From: Rhynchosporium graminicola
Lineage: Eukaryota; Ascomycota; Leotiomycetes; Helotiales; Ploettnerulaceae
Reading direction: 5' to 3'
Assembly (NCBI GenBank): GCA_900074885.1
Contig: FJUW01000004.1
Coordinates: 2,392,578 to 2,456,577 of the forward strand
DNA: 64,000 nucleotides
Part shown: one piece after another, positions 22,253 to 32,955 of the stretch
How positions within the stretch are numbered: position 1 is the stretch's first letter
Layout of the letters: each line of letters starts with the position of its first letter
Notes under the pieces: model-generated
What the model saw: only the letters and a program-made list of their open reading frames with translations
The model's database searches: none
What the model was told of the DNA's origin: nothing
Made by a program: the position numbers and the translations under genes

Positions 22253-23877
22253 GCTGAGGGTGCGAGTGGGTGTGATTTGGGGGACTTTGAGCTTCTTGAG
22301 ATTACTAGCAGTTCAAGACTTAATCGTGAATGATTCGGAAGATCACAAAGCATTTATAGCTGGATTTATCACTGAAACCCTCCTCCTAATGAACGAATAT
22401 TTCAGATGGTGTGGGAATACAAACCTGCGAACGAAGAACTTTGCGTACCAAGGTCTCAAGAGACGTCTATCATTCGTAGATGAGCCCTGAAACATCATAC
22501 TTCCCGTATGCCTTCCGTTTATACCCCGCGTTTCCATGGCTTCATTGGGCTTCGCTAGGTGTTGGAACTGCAGAAGGCCGTAAATGGACATCTTCCCACG
22601 TCTCTACCAGCTTGGCAGGTGGGATTAGTGATTGAGTGGGCATGCGTTGCATTTTCCTTATTTCTATGCATGACCACCCAAGAAGGTTTAGCTGAGAGGC
22701 AGCAAGCTGGAAGAGGAGCTTACGCGATACTGTTTTTGAGAAGTCACTGCCGAAGCTTTTGATATTTCCCGAGCCTCAGACACGTTCTCATGGATACGGG
22801 ATGAAGACTCGACTTTTTGGTAGGAGCAAGCATTCTGTCGCTCCATAAGTAGGTATCGAGTAACAGCCATGCTCGAGGCCACTTGTCTTCCGAGGTCAGA
22901 TAACATTCATGTTTCTTTTGGACGCTGGGGAACTCATCTGAGTTTGATCGTGTGGCTACTGCTCTCGCTCTGCGGCCTGTTTATGATAGTTTCGGCTTAA
23001 TCGAATTTCGCAAAATTCTTTGTGGAAATGTCAGATATTGTTGAATTTGATCAGGCCCAATGTTTTTTTTTTTTGCTTTTTTGGAGTCGTTGACTACTTG
23101 AGTTTGTGGAAGGGTTCGTTATGAAGCAGTCTCGAAATCATCAACACCAGCTCGATTTCACATCGAGCTTTGTTTTCGTATCTATCTATTCATCTTGGGG
23201 TGAAATAGGAGAAGCCCCTTTATTGAAGAGATGCGAGGAGAAGATACAGATGTTGTATGCTACAGATGCATGGGGTGTACTAAGAAACTGGCATCGGAGA
23301 AGAGCAGGCGGGAAAGAAAATAGAGTGCGCGCGTGCAAGATTTCCTTGGACATGATAAGATGCGTATCAAGGAATGGGAGTGGGGAGTAATTTTACTGAG
23401 ATGAAGGCTTCAGTGGTGATTGTCAAGGTGGATAGTTTGGAGTTTCTTCCTCTTTTTAATAATTTTTCGTTTCGCCCTGCTGGTTGCCGAATGGTGGTGA
23501 TTCAGCATTATATGGCATGTTTTGCAAAGAGTTAGAAATATTACAATAGTAAGTAAGGACATTCGAAAGACATAGAACAAGAATCAATAATCATTCCTAG
23601 CCCATTTCGAGGACCTTGAAAAACCTGCCTATCGCCGCCGTTTGCTGGTTGTCCAGCATTGCATTTCGAGCGGAATATCTTGCCCGAGGCATCGGTCAAT
23701 AGTTGTAAGCTTTGGATTGAGATTTCGTTTATGCGCTATTGCATATTTGCTGGCGCACAGCAATCATTGTCCACGTCCAAAATATCACATCTTGGCAGTG
23801 ATTTGATGTAGATAGAATACTTAGTAATGGTCAGCTACATCTTCTTGATATTCCTGCCTATCGCCAGTTCTCTTCTT
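22253..23877. other. Long intergenic region (1.6 kb)
   Basis: Only short, overlapping open frames are present, none with family likeness. A run of 12 T lies at about 23061. The upstream region of the 3CxxC gene and the downstream region of the carboxypeptidase gene lie here. A spliced small gene or non-coding RNA cannot be excluded. Confidence 0.4.
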
Positions 23878-25329
23878 CTAGCAAGCCACAGCATCTCCCA
23901 ACCCAATATCCGCACCCGCTAATAACAACTCCATAAACCCAGCTCCAATCTCCTGGATGTTTTGATTGTGCTGCGCCTGTGTTGGGTAAAACGGACAGCT
24001 GGCCGCAGTGTTTCCAAAGCCAAACTCAACTGTATAGCCATGAATCAGATTCTTACTCGGATCGGCAAAGTGCCTCGAGTAGCTGTAATCGTCACTTGCT
24101 CCACTCGTAGGATACAGCTCCGCTGCTGGCATGACGGAATAGGTGCGCTTGGTAGCAGCAGACATAGCAGCGCCCATGCGAGTGGCGGCTTTGATGTTAT
24201 CTGTGTTTTCAGCGGGTGGAACATATTCGCCGTATCCGTTGCCGGAACCAGGTGTATCGGTGAGGACGCCTCGGACAGAGTTGTAGGAAGCGTTGAGGAA
24301 GTTCTGGGTGGGGAATTTGGATTGGTCCTCGTCGCTGCCCCAACTGTAAAGAACGTCTCCTGCATAGGAGTGCAAGTCAACGAACCATCTGACTTTGCTG
24401 AATGTGTCCATGACCCATTTGATGCTTTGGGTTTCTGGCTCTGAGAAAGCACTCGTACCTTTTCATACTATCAGCTCCGCTAAGTAAAAGAAAAGTGAGA
24501 TGGAGAAAAACAAACCGTGGAAAGTCTCGGAAGTCGGACTCGTACTAGCAACACTCCCTCTAGCACTACTAGCAAACAACTTCGTGAAATCCCACAAGAA
24601 ATCAAAATTACGATTCAGATCCACACCAACACTACTCGCACTGCCTGTTGAACTTTTCGGGTTGCGGTTTTTGCGCCAGCAGGAATTACTTGATTGATCG
24701 TATGCCACGCCGTCCGGGTTGCTGAGGGGAACGAAGACAATGCCGGTCGAGAGAGCGGTTTTGACTTGGGCGGCTGTGTAAGTCTTCGAGCCATATTTGA
24801 GCCCGATGGCGTTCTTTGAGGCGTAGAGCAGGTCGCCTATGAAGTATAAGAGGCCATCTGAACCGCCGCGTTCGCGGGCGTGGATCGCGGCGTTCAGGTA
24901 TCTGTATTTCGTCAATGCCAAGGAACAAAAGCATCGAGGTTTAGAATGAGAGGAATAATATACTTACACTCGATAAGCACTATTACAGGTCCCATTCCCA
25001 CCCGCTTTCCCACCCGAGATCGTAGCGCCATTATAAGTTTTATACGGCGTCGTGAACGTCGAAATCCCATAGACGCTTGCTAGACCTTTTAAACCACTCG
25101 CGATCTCATTAACATTCAGTAAATTAGTGAGAGTCACTGTCTGTGTTCCCAAGCCGCGAGGTGCGATGGTTCCGCCGCTGAAACGATCACCCGTTGCGAT
25201 TGGGATACCGTTGTTAGAGGATTGACGGCGGTCCAAGACCTTCGCTCGGGGCAGACCGTCACGTTCTTCGGGGAGGAGACATGATGAGGCTAAGATTGGG
25301 AGGGTGAGGAGAGGGAGAGAGAGTTTCAT
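23878..25329 (-). CDS. Secreted zinc carboxypeptidase (M14A)
   Basis: Three exons (25329-24968, 24901-24516, 24458-23878) give 442 residues. Donors are GTAAGT and GTTTGT. Residues 1-16 form a signal peptide (Lys-Leu-Ser-Leu-Pro-Leu-Leu-Thr-Leu-Pro), followed by a short propeptide with an Asp-Arg-Arg cleavage-like site. Zinc ligands are His128 and Glu131 (Ile-His-Ala-Arg-Glu) and His279 (Asp-Leu-His-Ser-Tyr). The substrate-binding Asn-Pro-Asp-Gly and Asp-Leu-Asn-Arg-Asn-Phe segments are present. The catalytic Glu394 lies in Tyr-Thr-Val-Glu-Phe-Gly. M14A enzymes remove C-terminal residues from peptides outside the cell. The propeptide (about 70-100 residues) is shorter than in classical procarboxypeptidases, as in ECM14/Metarhizium-type fungal members. 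Substrate preference is not determinable here. Confidence 0.94.
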
Positions 25330-26544
25330 GATGGCGGCTGAAGAGGTTGGCAGCCGTGATAGCAGAATGGCTGGGGGATGCTCTGGTACTTATAGTCCTT
25401 GCGCTGGTCTACCTTGCCCATACTTGCGTCTGGATTAGAGAGGTGCAATTTAATTCGATCTGATCCACGCACGCACCTACCCTCCCGTCGGCAGGTCCGT
25501 TGCCAACTTTAGTGGCAATACATATATGAGCAATTCTAGGTAGGCAATCAACAAACACCTGCATTACTGCCGACAATTCAGCTTGAATTTCCGGCATTTG
25601 GGAGAAGTGTGGTCGAAAATACGGGAGATTTGCAGGGCTAGAGTTGCTGGTGGCGTTGATCCATTGATTGGTGGGGATGTAAGACAAGATAAGAAGGTCG
25701 CTTGATTATTGACCTGCCGGATTGGGAATGACTGCCGTTAAGCTTAAAAAGGGTAACATATCTTCTTGTAGACTGGTGAGGGGAATAATTGACTGGTTAG
25801 GGAACATTGCGGGTGTATTGGATTCTTGACTCGGGTTGATGTCTTGACCCGATTGTGTGTATCTGGCGGCGGGTAAGATAATTGCGTAGTGGAAAAGTTG
25901 CACTTTCAAAGACTCTCTGATAGAAGCCTGTAACGGACTTTCAGTCAGTACTTCTTGACTTCCGAGGGCGAAGGGCACAATGGTCCAATGGATAATCACA
26001 TCCACTCATCTCAAGTTGCTTCTTTGTTTATAGCTCAGATAGATGCAACGATCTCTTGACCGTTGAGTCCCAATGTTTATTGTCGCACTCTCTTAAATAG
26101 CCTTTTTTGATTGACGAAAACGAAGGACTTTCTGACTCTACCCGGGCTCTACTCAGGCTTAGATAGCACAGTGAGCCCGGGCTGATTACTGCTGATTCCC
26201 GCCAGGATCTTGCATTGTGAGCTAACGTGCTTGTCAAGGTAGCAGTACGAGATCTGTAGCACGTATCAGGTTTGCCTTCGAAGCTTTTGAGAAATCGCTG
26301 CGATAGTGGCAAGCACAAAGATTGAGAAACTGTCTTTTGCAGTTTAGAGCACCGAGCCAAGTGTTTAAAATTGGCCGCATTGTGGTGCTGTCTTCACGTA
26401 TCATTCACGATGCCTTAGTACGAAGTCGAGACGGAATAAAAAAGCGACTTGTATAAAACCGGCTCGCTCAGATGTTGCAAGTCTCAACTTCATTCTTGAC
26501 GTAAACCTCTGTGACAACAGATCTATGCTATCCAATATAAGGTC
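25330..26544. other. Intergenic (1.2 kb)
   Basis: Three unrelated minus-strand open frames (25409-25687, 25706-26005, 26028-26360) tile the region, but none resembles a family or joins the others by clear splice signals. Nothing can be supported. Confidence 0.4.
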
Positions 26545-27412
26545 CTAATGTCCATCACGCTCCAACCAAGGTTTGCAAGCATCATAAAGCTCTCCCAACA
26601 TAGGTTCGATCTTGACAAGTCGCTGATACATATCCTCCTCGATCTTCTTGAAGAATTGGAGAAATCCAACGATCACAAAATCGGCATAAGAAGCTAGATA
26701 AGGTCAATAACACATCCAATCACCAAGGACCCAAATAAACTCACGAGTTTTCCCCAAAACAAAAGGCCCCCCATTCCTCTTCAGCAACACACCTAATTCC
26801 TTCACAGCAGGTAAAGCCTCAACCCAAGCCTCCTCACCACCTTCTTCTTTCGCGAACTGCACAAGTGACTTTCCTAGCTTCTCCTCTCTGGTGCGGTGGA
26901 AATACTCACTACAACGCTCGCCTAGGAGGTTGATCGGGACGCGTGGTTGCCAAACGGGGCGAAGTGGGCCAGCTATTTTCCCGATGATTGGCTGCATTTC
27001 TTCTAGGATGGGAGAATCGAGATAGAGGGAGGGAGTGGGATAGTCTTTCTCGAGCCGGGCCACAATGAGCTTGGAGTCCATGATATATGTTCCATCTGGG
27101 AACCGGACGGTGGGGATGGTGTATGGAGTGTCTGAGATTGGGTTGGGTTGGACGCTGGGAGGATTCAGTAGTTGTTTTCAGGTCGAGGGAGAAGGGAAAA
27201 TACTGTGGACTGAGTCTAGCTTCGATATCTGGGTATGCAACCCATTCAGTTTTATAGTCGATGCCTTTGAAATTGAGAACAAGACGTGCTGGAATCATTA
27301 GATGGAAAGGACATATTTGTTGATGAAAAGGGACATACTCTTCCATGGATTTGGAGACCAGCATGAGGGTCGTCCCTTGGTAGGGAGATCGTAGAGAATT
27401 AGTTGAGCCATA
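26545..27412 (-). pseudogene. GST-like protein gene with a 1-base frame break in exon 1
   Basis: Exons 27412-27339, 27288-27204, 27154-26745 and 26693-26545 carry good splice signals (GTATGT..CAG, GTATTT..CAG, GTGAGT..TAG). They encode a glutathione S-transferase-like protein of about 238 residues: Ile-Leu-Tyr-Asp-Leu-Pro at the start, Lys-Gly-Ile-Asp-Tyr-Lys-Thr-Glu-Trp, Pro-Thr-Val-Arg-Phe-Pro-Asp-Gly, and a C-terminal helical domain. Exon 1 is 74 bp, one base too many: the family motif Trp-Ser-Pro-Asn-Pro-Trp-Lys is present, but in a different frame from the ATG. An extra base in the CCC run at 27375-27377 (GGG on the coding strand) would explain it. The gene is otherwise intact, so a sequencing error or a very recent mutation is likely. 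Its neighbour DIB1 starts 359 bp away in the opposite direction. Confidence 0.75.
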
Positions 27413-27770
27413 TTGGACGGGAGACGTAGGAACAAGAGTATCCGTTATTATGTATCTAAGATAGAGAGAGATTGAATTGTATATCTCTAGAACATGGGAA
27501 GATATTTGAGCATATATACAGTTGTACCCTTATGAAATTCCTTCGTGGTCAAATATGACACTCTGCCGATGTTGATAATGTCTTACAATATGTGAACCGG
27601 GGTCAATAGGTCCGGAGTCACATGAGATAGAGGGTGGAAAGTCATGTGACATTATGCCAAGATGCTAGCATTGCCTGCCTCACGTTTGATATTCAGCCTC
27701 GTCCATCTTTCCCGGCATCATTTCCAACAGTACGACAGCCACTCTCACAAATAAACCAAAATCACACACC
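27413..27770. promoter_or_regulatory. Shared divergent promoter region, GST-like gene and DIB1
   Basis: These 358 bp lie between two start codons pointing away from each other, so regulatory sites must be shared or tightly packed. GTCACATGAG and GTCATGTGAC (about 27616 and 27642) form CATGTGAC/GTCACATG-like E-box motifs in opposite orientation. A CA-rich leader precedes the DIB1 ATG. Confidence 0.45.
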
Positions 27771-28351
27771 ATGGGTTCCGTTGTCTTACCTCATCTAATA
27801 ACGGGATGGCACGTCGACCAGGCTATCATGTCCGAGGAGGAGCGTCTGGTCATCATCCGATTTGGCCGTGATTGGGATCCTGACTGCATGCGACAAGATG
27901 AGGTTCTGTACCGTGAGTTCCCCAGTCCTATTGCCCCTCTGTTATTCCTATCCATTGCGATTTCTTGCTCCGCGGCTGTGCTTCCTTCCTAGGCCTGCTA
28001 ACTCCTCCCAGGCATCGCCGACCGCGTCAAGAACTTCGCTGTAATCTACGTCTGCGACCTCGATCAAGTCCCCGACTTTAAGCAAATGTACGAACTCTAC
28101 GACCCCGTTACCTTGATGTTCTTCTTCCGAAACAAACACATGATGTGTGATTTCGGTACCGGTAATAATAATAAGTTGAACTGGGTTCTGGAGGACAAGC
28201 AGGAGTTGATCGATATAATTGAAACGATTTATCGGGGGGCGAAGAAGGGCAGAGGTTTGGTTGTTAGTCCAAAGGGTAGGTCTTTCCGTTCTGTGGTCAT
28301 GTGGCGTGGCGCTGACGATTTGCAGATTATTCGACCAGATACCGATACTAG
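27771..28351 (+). CDS. DIB1: U4/U6-U5 snRNP protein Dib1 (thioredoxin-like)
   Basis: Three exons (27771-27912, 28012-28275, 28326-28351) give 143 residues, exactly the length of yeast Dib1. The start Met-Gly-Ser-Val-Val-Leu-Pro-His-Leu, the Arg-Phe-Gly-Arg-Asp-Trp-Asp-Pro-Asp-Cys-Met segment, the Tyr-Asp-Pro-Val-Thr-Leu-Met-Phe-Phe-Phe-Arg-Asn-Lys-His-Met strand and the end Asp-Tyr-Ser-Thr-Arg-Tyr-Arg-Tyr are all typical. The last exon is only 26 bp; reading through instead gives an unrelated tail to about 28424. Dib1 (Dim1, TXNL4A) is a thioredoxin-fold protein of the U4/U6.U5 tri-snRNP that blocks premature spliceosome activation. The redox Cys pair of thioredoxin is absent, as in the family. 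Confidence 0.96.
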
Positions 28352-29333
28352 GGTTGGGCTCATGCTGAATGGAGTATTGCGGGATGTACGGGCGTTGACT
28401 TGGCAGGGATTTATTGCTGGATGAGGGAATGGAGTGAAAGGGTTGGTCTCACAATGCATTCTTTTACCTGAACTCAAAGATGCTAATGCCTGATGAAGAC
28501 GTGATTATGGTTTGACGTACAAGGGACTAATCTAGGAACCCAGGTGGAGAATGGCGAATGTTTGCGCCCACGGTAGGTCCGGAATTCTCCTACAGACCGT
28601 GATAATTTTGCTTTCCCGTTACCAGGTATCATGCCTCAAGGTATCAAGATGACGAGCCTAGATGTCGAGTCATCAAGTGAGGCTTATGTTCTCTCTTTGA
28701 ATACATCCGATCATTTCTACGTGCTGTATTAATTTGTTCGAACTTGATTACTGGTACGACCATCGTCTTGAACGCCCGAGGAAAGGCTCTCTTATATGCT
28801 TGAGCAAAAGAAACTACAATATATCGCGCTATGCTGCGCTCTAATTCCCCATTTTCCTATCTTTGCGTTCATGATTTGCTTTTGCTGGACAATACTTTCG
28901 CATGGCTAGAAGCTTGAGCGTAGTTCAAAGAAGCCGTCTAGCAGGACCTCTCTCCTATGACATTTTTAGGAGCACGAAATTGTGATACCCGGATCATGTG
29001 TCTTATGCCGAAAACATCTCGGATCGGGCCATAGTCCATTTCTCGTTCTAGCAGTGGTGTACCACAATAACAGAACTCCGGGTTACAATATTGCTTCAAG
29101 TTCGAAAGAACTGTCGCTCGTGACTCATACTACAATTCACATTTTACAAGTAGTACTTAAGCCTAGTCTTCCTTTCATTCACTTGATCTATTTTATAATA
29201 TCTTACACTTATACTTATACAACGACACAACCACGACCATAACCACAGACTCTTTCTACAAGCTCGGCTCGTTCCATAACCCTAAACTTCTCTTGACACA
29301 AGATACCCCAGATACCAGCCCGCCTCACAAAGA
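28352..29333. other. Intergenic (1 kb)
   Basis: No convincing coding sequence. The DIB1 3' UTR and the upstream region of the broken P-loop gene lie here. Confidence 0.5.
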
Positions 29334-29983
29334 ATGCCTGTATTTCCACCACAAAAACCCCCCTGCATCCTCCTCCTCAACGGTTTCCCCGGCGTGGGCA
29401 AACCAATAATCGTGCAACGCCTTGCAGACAAAACTCCAAACCCTCTCAACACCTCATCGTCTTATCGACAACCACCTCCTGATCGACCCCGTCATCGCTA
29501 TCGAACCATCGCGGAATGAAGCACACTACATCCTCCGAATTTCCAGAAGGTGGCCATGCGAGGGCTGCAGCGGCTTACAGGGGACTTTAGGATCATCTGG
29601 ACGGCTGCTCTAGCTCCTTCGGATGTTCCGAGTGTTTGTGATGATGTTGAGCAGTTTAAAGAGTGTTTGGACTTTGGGGAGGAGAGGAGTGTGGTTTTGG
29701 TGGTGGTTAATGTGGGGTGTGATATTAAGAGGAATTGTGTGAGGGTGGAGGGACGGGAAAAGAGGGTGGGTAGCAAGAGTCAATTATGCGCTGGGGGAAT
29801 CTTGAGGGGGAGTAGGGAGGGTAGTGAGTTGTTGACGAGGGGGGGATGTTGTGGTTTGTGCTAGGGAGAGGGGTATGGAAGAACGGCTGCTCTTTTTTTT
29901 TTTGTGAGTTGGATAATTCGGGGGTGGATGTCGAGGAGAGCGCGGAGAGGATTTTATAGTTTTTGAGGGAGGAGGTGAGATAG
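29334..29983 (+). pseudogene. Broken P-loop kinase/AAA-like gene
   Basis: Coherent protein sequence runs through three frames. It starts Met-Pro-Val-Phe-Pro-Pro and reaches a Walker A-like Gly-Phe-Pro-Gly-Val-Gly-Lys-Pro, where the required Ser/Thr after Lys is Pro. At the AAAA run near 29430 the frame shifts and continues Arg-Leu-Ile-Asp-Asn-His-Leu-Leu-Ile-Asp-Pro. Near 29545 it shifts again into Ile-Ile-Trp-Thr-Ala-Ala-Leu-Ala, then Cys-Arg/Val-Glu-Gly segments to about 29861. The last part (29898-29983) reads Leu-Asp-Asn-Ser-Gly-Val-Asp-Val-Glu-Glu-Ser with a TAG where Glu is expected. Fungal P-loop proteins of this layout are about 200 residues and resemble small kinases or phosphotransferases. 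At least three shifts, a stop and a damaged Walker A mark it as a pseudogene. It lies 0.4 kb from the Copia insertion. Confidence 0.65.
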
Positions 29984-30367
29984 ATGGAGGGGAAGGGAGG
30001 AATAAAATGACATGTTACAATCCAGGAAGATGGACTGTTTCCTTTTGAGATGAGTGAGCGAGACTTTCCCACACGGAGATACCCGTGAGAAAGTGGAAAT
30101 AGTGAAAACGTTTTTGTTGTTGGATGAGATATGCTGTCTGCTATCATATATTTGGGAATTTTGCTATTCGTATGATAGACCTTCCTTGATCTGTACTAAT
30201 CTTTATAAATTTAAGTCCTGAAATGTGTTCCGTAAGCAGCTTCTGCGAGTGCTGAGTAGCTTTGGGAAAAGAGGATGAAACAAAGCCGAGACATCCAAGG
30301 CACTATGTATTTCCTTTCTTTAAGGAAAATCATCGAAGCTTCGGTGATTATGTAAACGAAGTCGTTC
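29984..30367. other. Intergenic, up to the Copia insertion
   Basis: No gene is visible. The sequence is normal-composition DNA and stops being so at the LTR. Confidence 0.5.
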
Positions 30368-30372
30368 AAGTC
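30368..30372. other. Target-site duplication (left)
   Basis: AAGTC precedes the left LTR and the same AAGTC (35346-35350) follows the right LTR. A 5-bp duplication is what integrase of Ty1/Copia elements produces. Confidence 0.9.
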
Positions 30373-30550
30373 TGTTGCGAGGATATGGGTCTTGGCATGG
30401 ATCAGGTGACTGTAGTCACGTGCATGGTCCGTGCGGATATTCCTAGATAATATCTTCTGTCGACTCTCCATAGTAATTAGTACTGCAATGCAACTAATAT
30501 CATTCAACTACTCTATGCCTTACTCTGAAGATCAACGTAACCTTACGATA
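30373..30550 (+). repeat. Copia left LTR
   Basis: 178 bp, starting TGTTGCG and ending GATA (probably CA before mutation). It differs from the right LTR at 7 positions, all transitions. It still contains CA and TG dinucleotides, unlike the internal region. Confidence 0.92.
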
Positions 30551-30562
30551 GGTTATGAGCCC
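30551..30562 (+). other. Primer binding site, copia-type half-tRNA(iMet)
   Basis: GGTTATGAGCCC starts right after the left LTR. Drosophila copia uses GGTTATGGGCCC, complementary to the anticodon-stem region of initiator tRNA-Met and not to its 3' end. The single G-to-A mismatch fits RIP. This implies priming by a cleaved tRNA half. Confidence 0.75.
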
Positions 30563-32658
30563 CGATAGCCAGAAGTAGAGTAGTACTCAAAGAAGCAGTA
30601 GTACTATGATTCTTAATAATAAGCGTCGAACTGTTTCTCAGTACTAAAAGGGTAGAGATTTAAGTTGCGAGCTTCCGATCAAGGTATAGTATACGCGTAT
30701 AGTCAGTCAAACTAGCGCGTCTTTCTATAGTAAATATAGTCGCGCAGAGTGCTAGTGGAGAGAGTTCTTCAGCTGTCGCACCTACGCTATTATTAGAAGA
30801 AGTCGAAGAAGTGTACTCCGATAACTCCAGCTCTATTGAAGAGACACTACAATCAAGCCGTACAGTACTCAATAGTCGTACTCGTACAGCAGTCAAAGTC
30901 GACGATTCCGAAATTGTCGCATCTCGAGGTGCAGAGTCTTCCGCGCTAGCGCCGGAACCCACCTAAGTCCCTAGGACTTAAAATATACCCGATTTACCCC
31001 TTGTAGACGCTAAATCGACGTCCTAGGACTATCCAGAGGAGGATCCGGAAGACCCGGAATCGGAACCTATTACTGCGACTACGCTAGAAGAGCTATATAA
31101 ACGCAAGAAGATAAGTAGCTCTATGTCTTTGAACTTAGTAGATAGCTATAAGCTCAAGGGAGGAGAGAACTATACGGAATAGAGAGATAAAGTACTAAAT
31201 ATTACTAAAACTAATAGAATTAGCAAGTTTCTTAACGTTAAATCTCGTAACTATATACCTAAAGAGGTAGATAAATAGAACGACGAGATCGACGATAAAG
31301 CACTTAAGAAGTAGTAAGATTAGGAGTCTAGAGAGAGTTAAATAAAGCTAGTAATCACGTTGAATTATAAGGCCGGACCTCTCGCGCATATAACTAGTAA
31401 AACTACCGCATTAGATATATAGGAGGCCTTATAAGCGCAGTATAAAGGAGGTAGTAATATACTAGTATATAACGCTATATAAGATTATATTAAGCTCCAG
31501 TATAACGATTTCAACTCCCTAGAGAAGTTTATTATCGCTTTTAAGCTCTCGATTATTAAATTAGAGACTTTGATAATAGCTCTACCTCTAGTATAATATC
31601 TAATTATATTTATTACCGCAGTTTCAGAGAAGTAACTTATATAAGCTAAAAGATAACGTTCTCTCTTAAGAGTTTCTTCTAGTAATAACCTAGACACGAC
31701 CGAGAAGGCTAAATCAGGAGTAACTTTAGTCAGTTTGATCGAAGATATCACTAACGAGGTAAGAGTAAGTAACTCTACTAGAAAGATAGTAAGTTAAGCT
31801 CTATATAGTAATAAGTCTATACCTAAGAAAGGAAGCGGCAGAGGAGCTACTAAGCCGGCTAGTAAAGATCAAACTAGGCCGACTTATAAGCACTATAAAT
31901 AGACGTCGCTAAAGTATACTCTAGAGAACTATTTTATTATTAATAAGCAGAAGAAGAAGGAGTTTAAGAAGAAGTCTAGAAAGAAGTAGATCCCGCATGC
32001 CGAATAGCTAAAGAAGAAGGAGGGAGAGAGTAAGACTAATAAGAAGAAGACTAGTAGTAGAAAGAAGAAAGATAATGATTCCGATGATAGTAGTATCTTC
32101 GGCGTAGCCCTTTTACCGTATTTCCCTACTATTATAGCTTCTATAGCTATATTCTCTTACCACAATAAGTCACGATAGCTCTTCGATACCGGCGCTATAG
32201 AGCATATATCTAACGACCTTTCTAAATTTACCTTATATACGCTAAAAGACGACTTACCCTATATACTTACTGTTAATAAGCCGTTACGCCCTACCGGGAT
32301 TAGAAGTTGTACGATTAAAGCGATAAAGACCGATAGTATAGTGCGTATATTAGAGTGCTATAATACACTATATATCCCGTAGTCTCTAGTCTACTTATAC
32401 TCTAGTTCTAAATTAAATAAATTAGGAGGTTATTTACGTAGTTCTATTCTCTACACGTCTAAGGAGAAGGAGATCTATATAATTAACGAAGATCTATTTA
32501 TTATTAAGGAGACCTCCGGCACGGGGTACGCTAGCCTTCCGGGTTTAAGCTTACCTGCAGCAGTAGAGTAAGCTATAGTCGATATAGAGCTTTAGTATAG
32601 ACGTATATATCACGCTAGCTTTAACGTAGTACGACGCACTCAATCCATAGTTACTAGT

Positions 32659-32955
32659 ATGAAGTTTACAGAGCTTAAGACTAGTAGAACTCGCCTTTGC
32701 GTACTATATGAGAAAGGCCGACCTATTCGGAAGGTTAATAAGGTGTCGGCACGTGCACGACCTACTAGATCGATAGATGAAATCCATGTAGATGTGGTAC
32801 ACCTTAAACCTAAGGGTATTCTGGTGGGATTTGAAGGTCATAATATCTACAGATGCCTAGTCAATGGAAAGGTAGTTCGTACCTCTTATCTACGATTTAA
32901 TAAAGACGGCTTAGTCATAGAACCTCACAAAGAAGACGCTATAATAGTACCTTAA
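32659..32955 (+). pseudogene. Undamaged island of Copia integrase sequence
   Basis: A 98-residue open frame is part of the Copia polyprotein. It begins in the pre-integrase zinc region and ends in the integrase C-terminus, with the catalytic core deleted between them near 32820. It has far fewer TA replacements than the DNA around it. It is a retroelement fragment, not a host gene. Confidence 0.7.

Noticed and set aside
25409..26360. Three minus-strand frames upstream of the carboxypeptidase
   Set aside because: No shared splice signals, no family likeness, composition typical of intergenic DNA.
28276..28424. Longer C-terminus of DIB1 by reading through
   Set aside because: The GTAGGT..CAG intron restores the family's conserved end and exact length of 143 residues.
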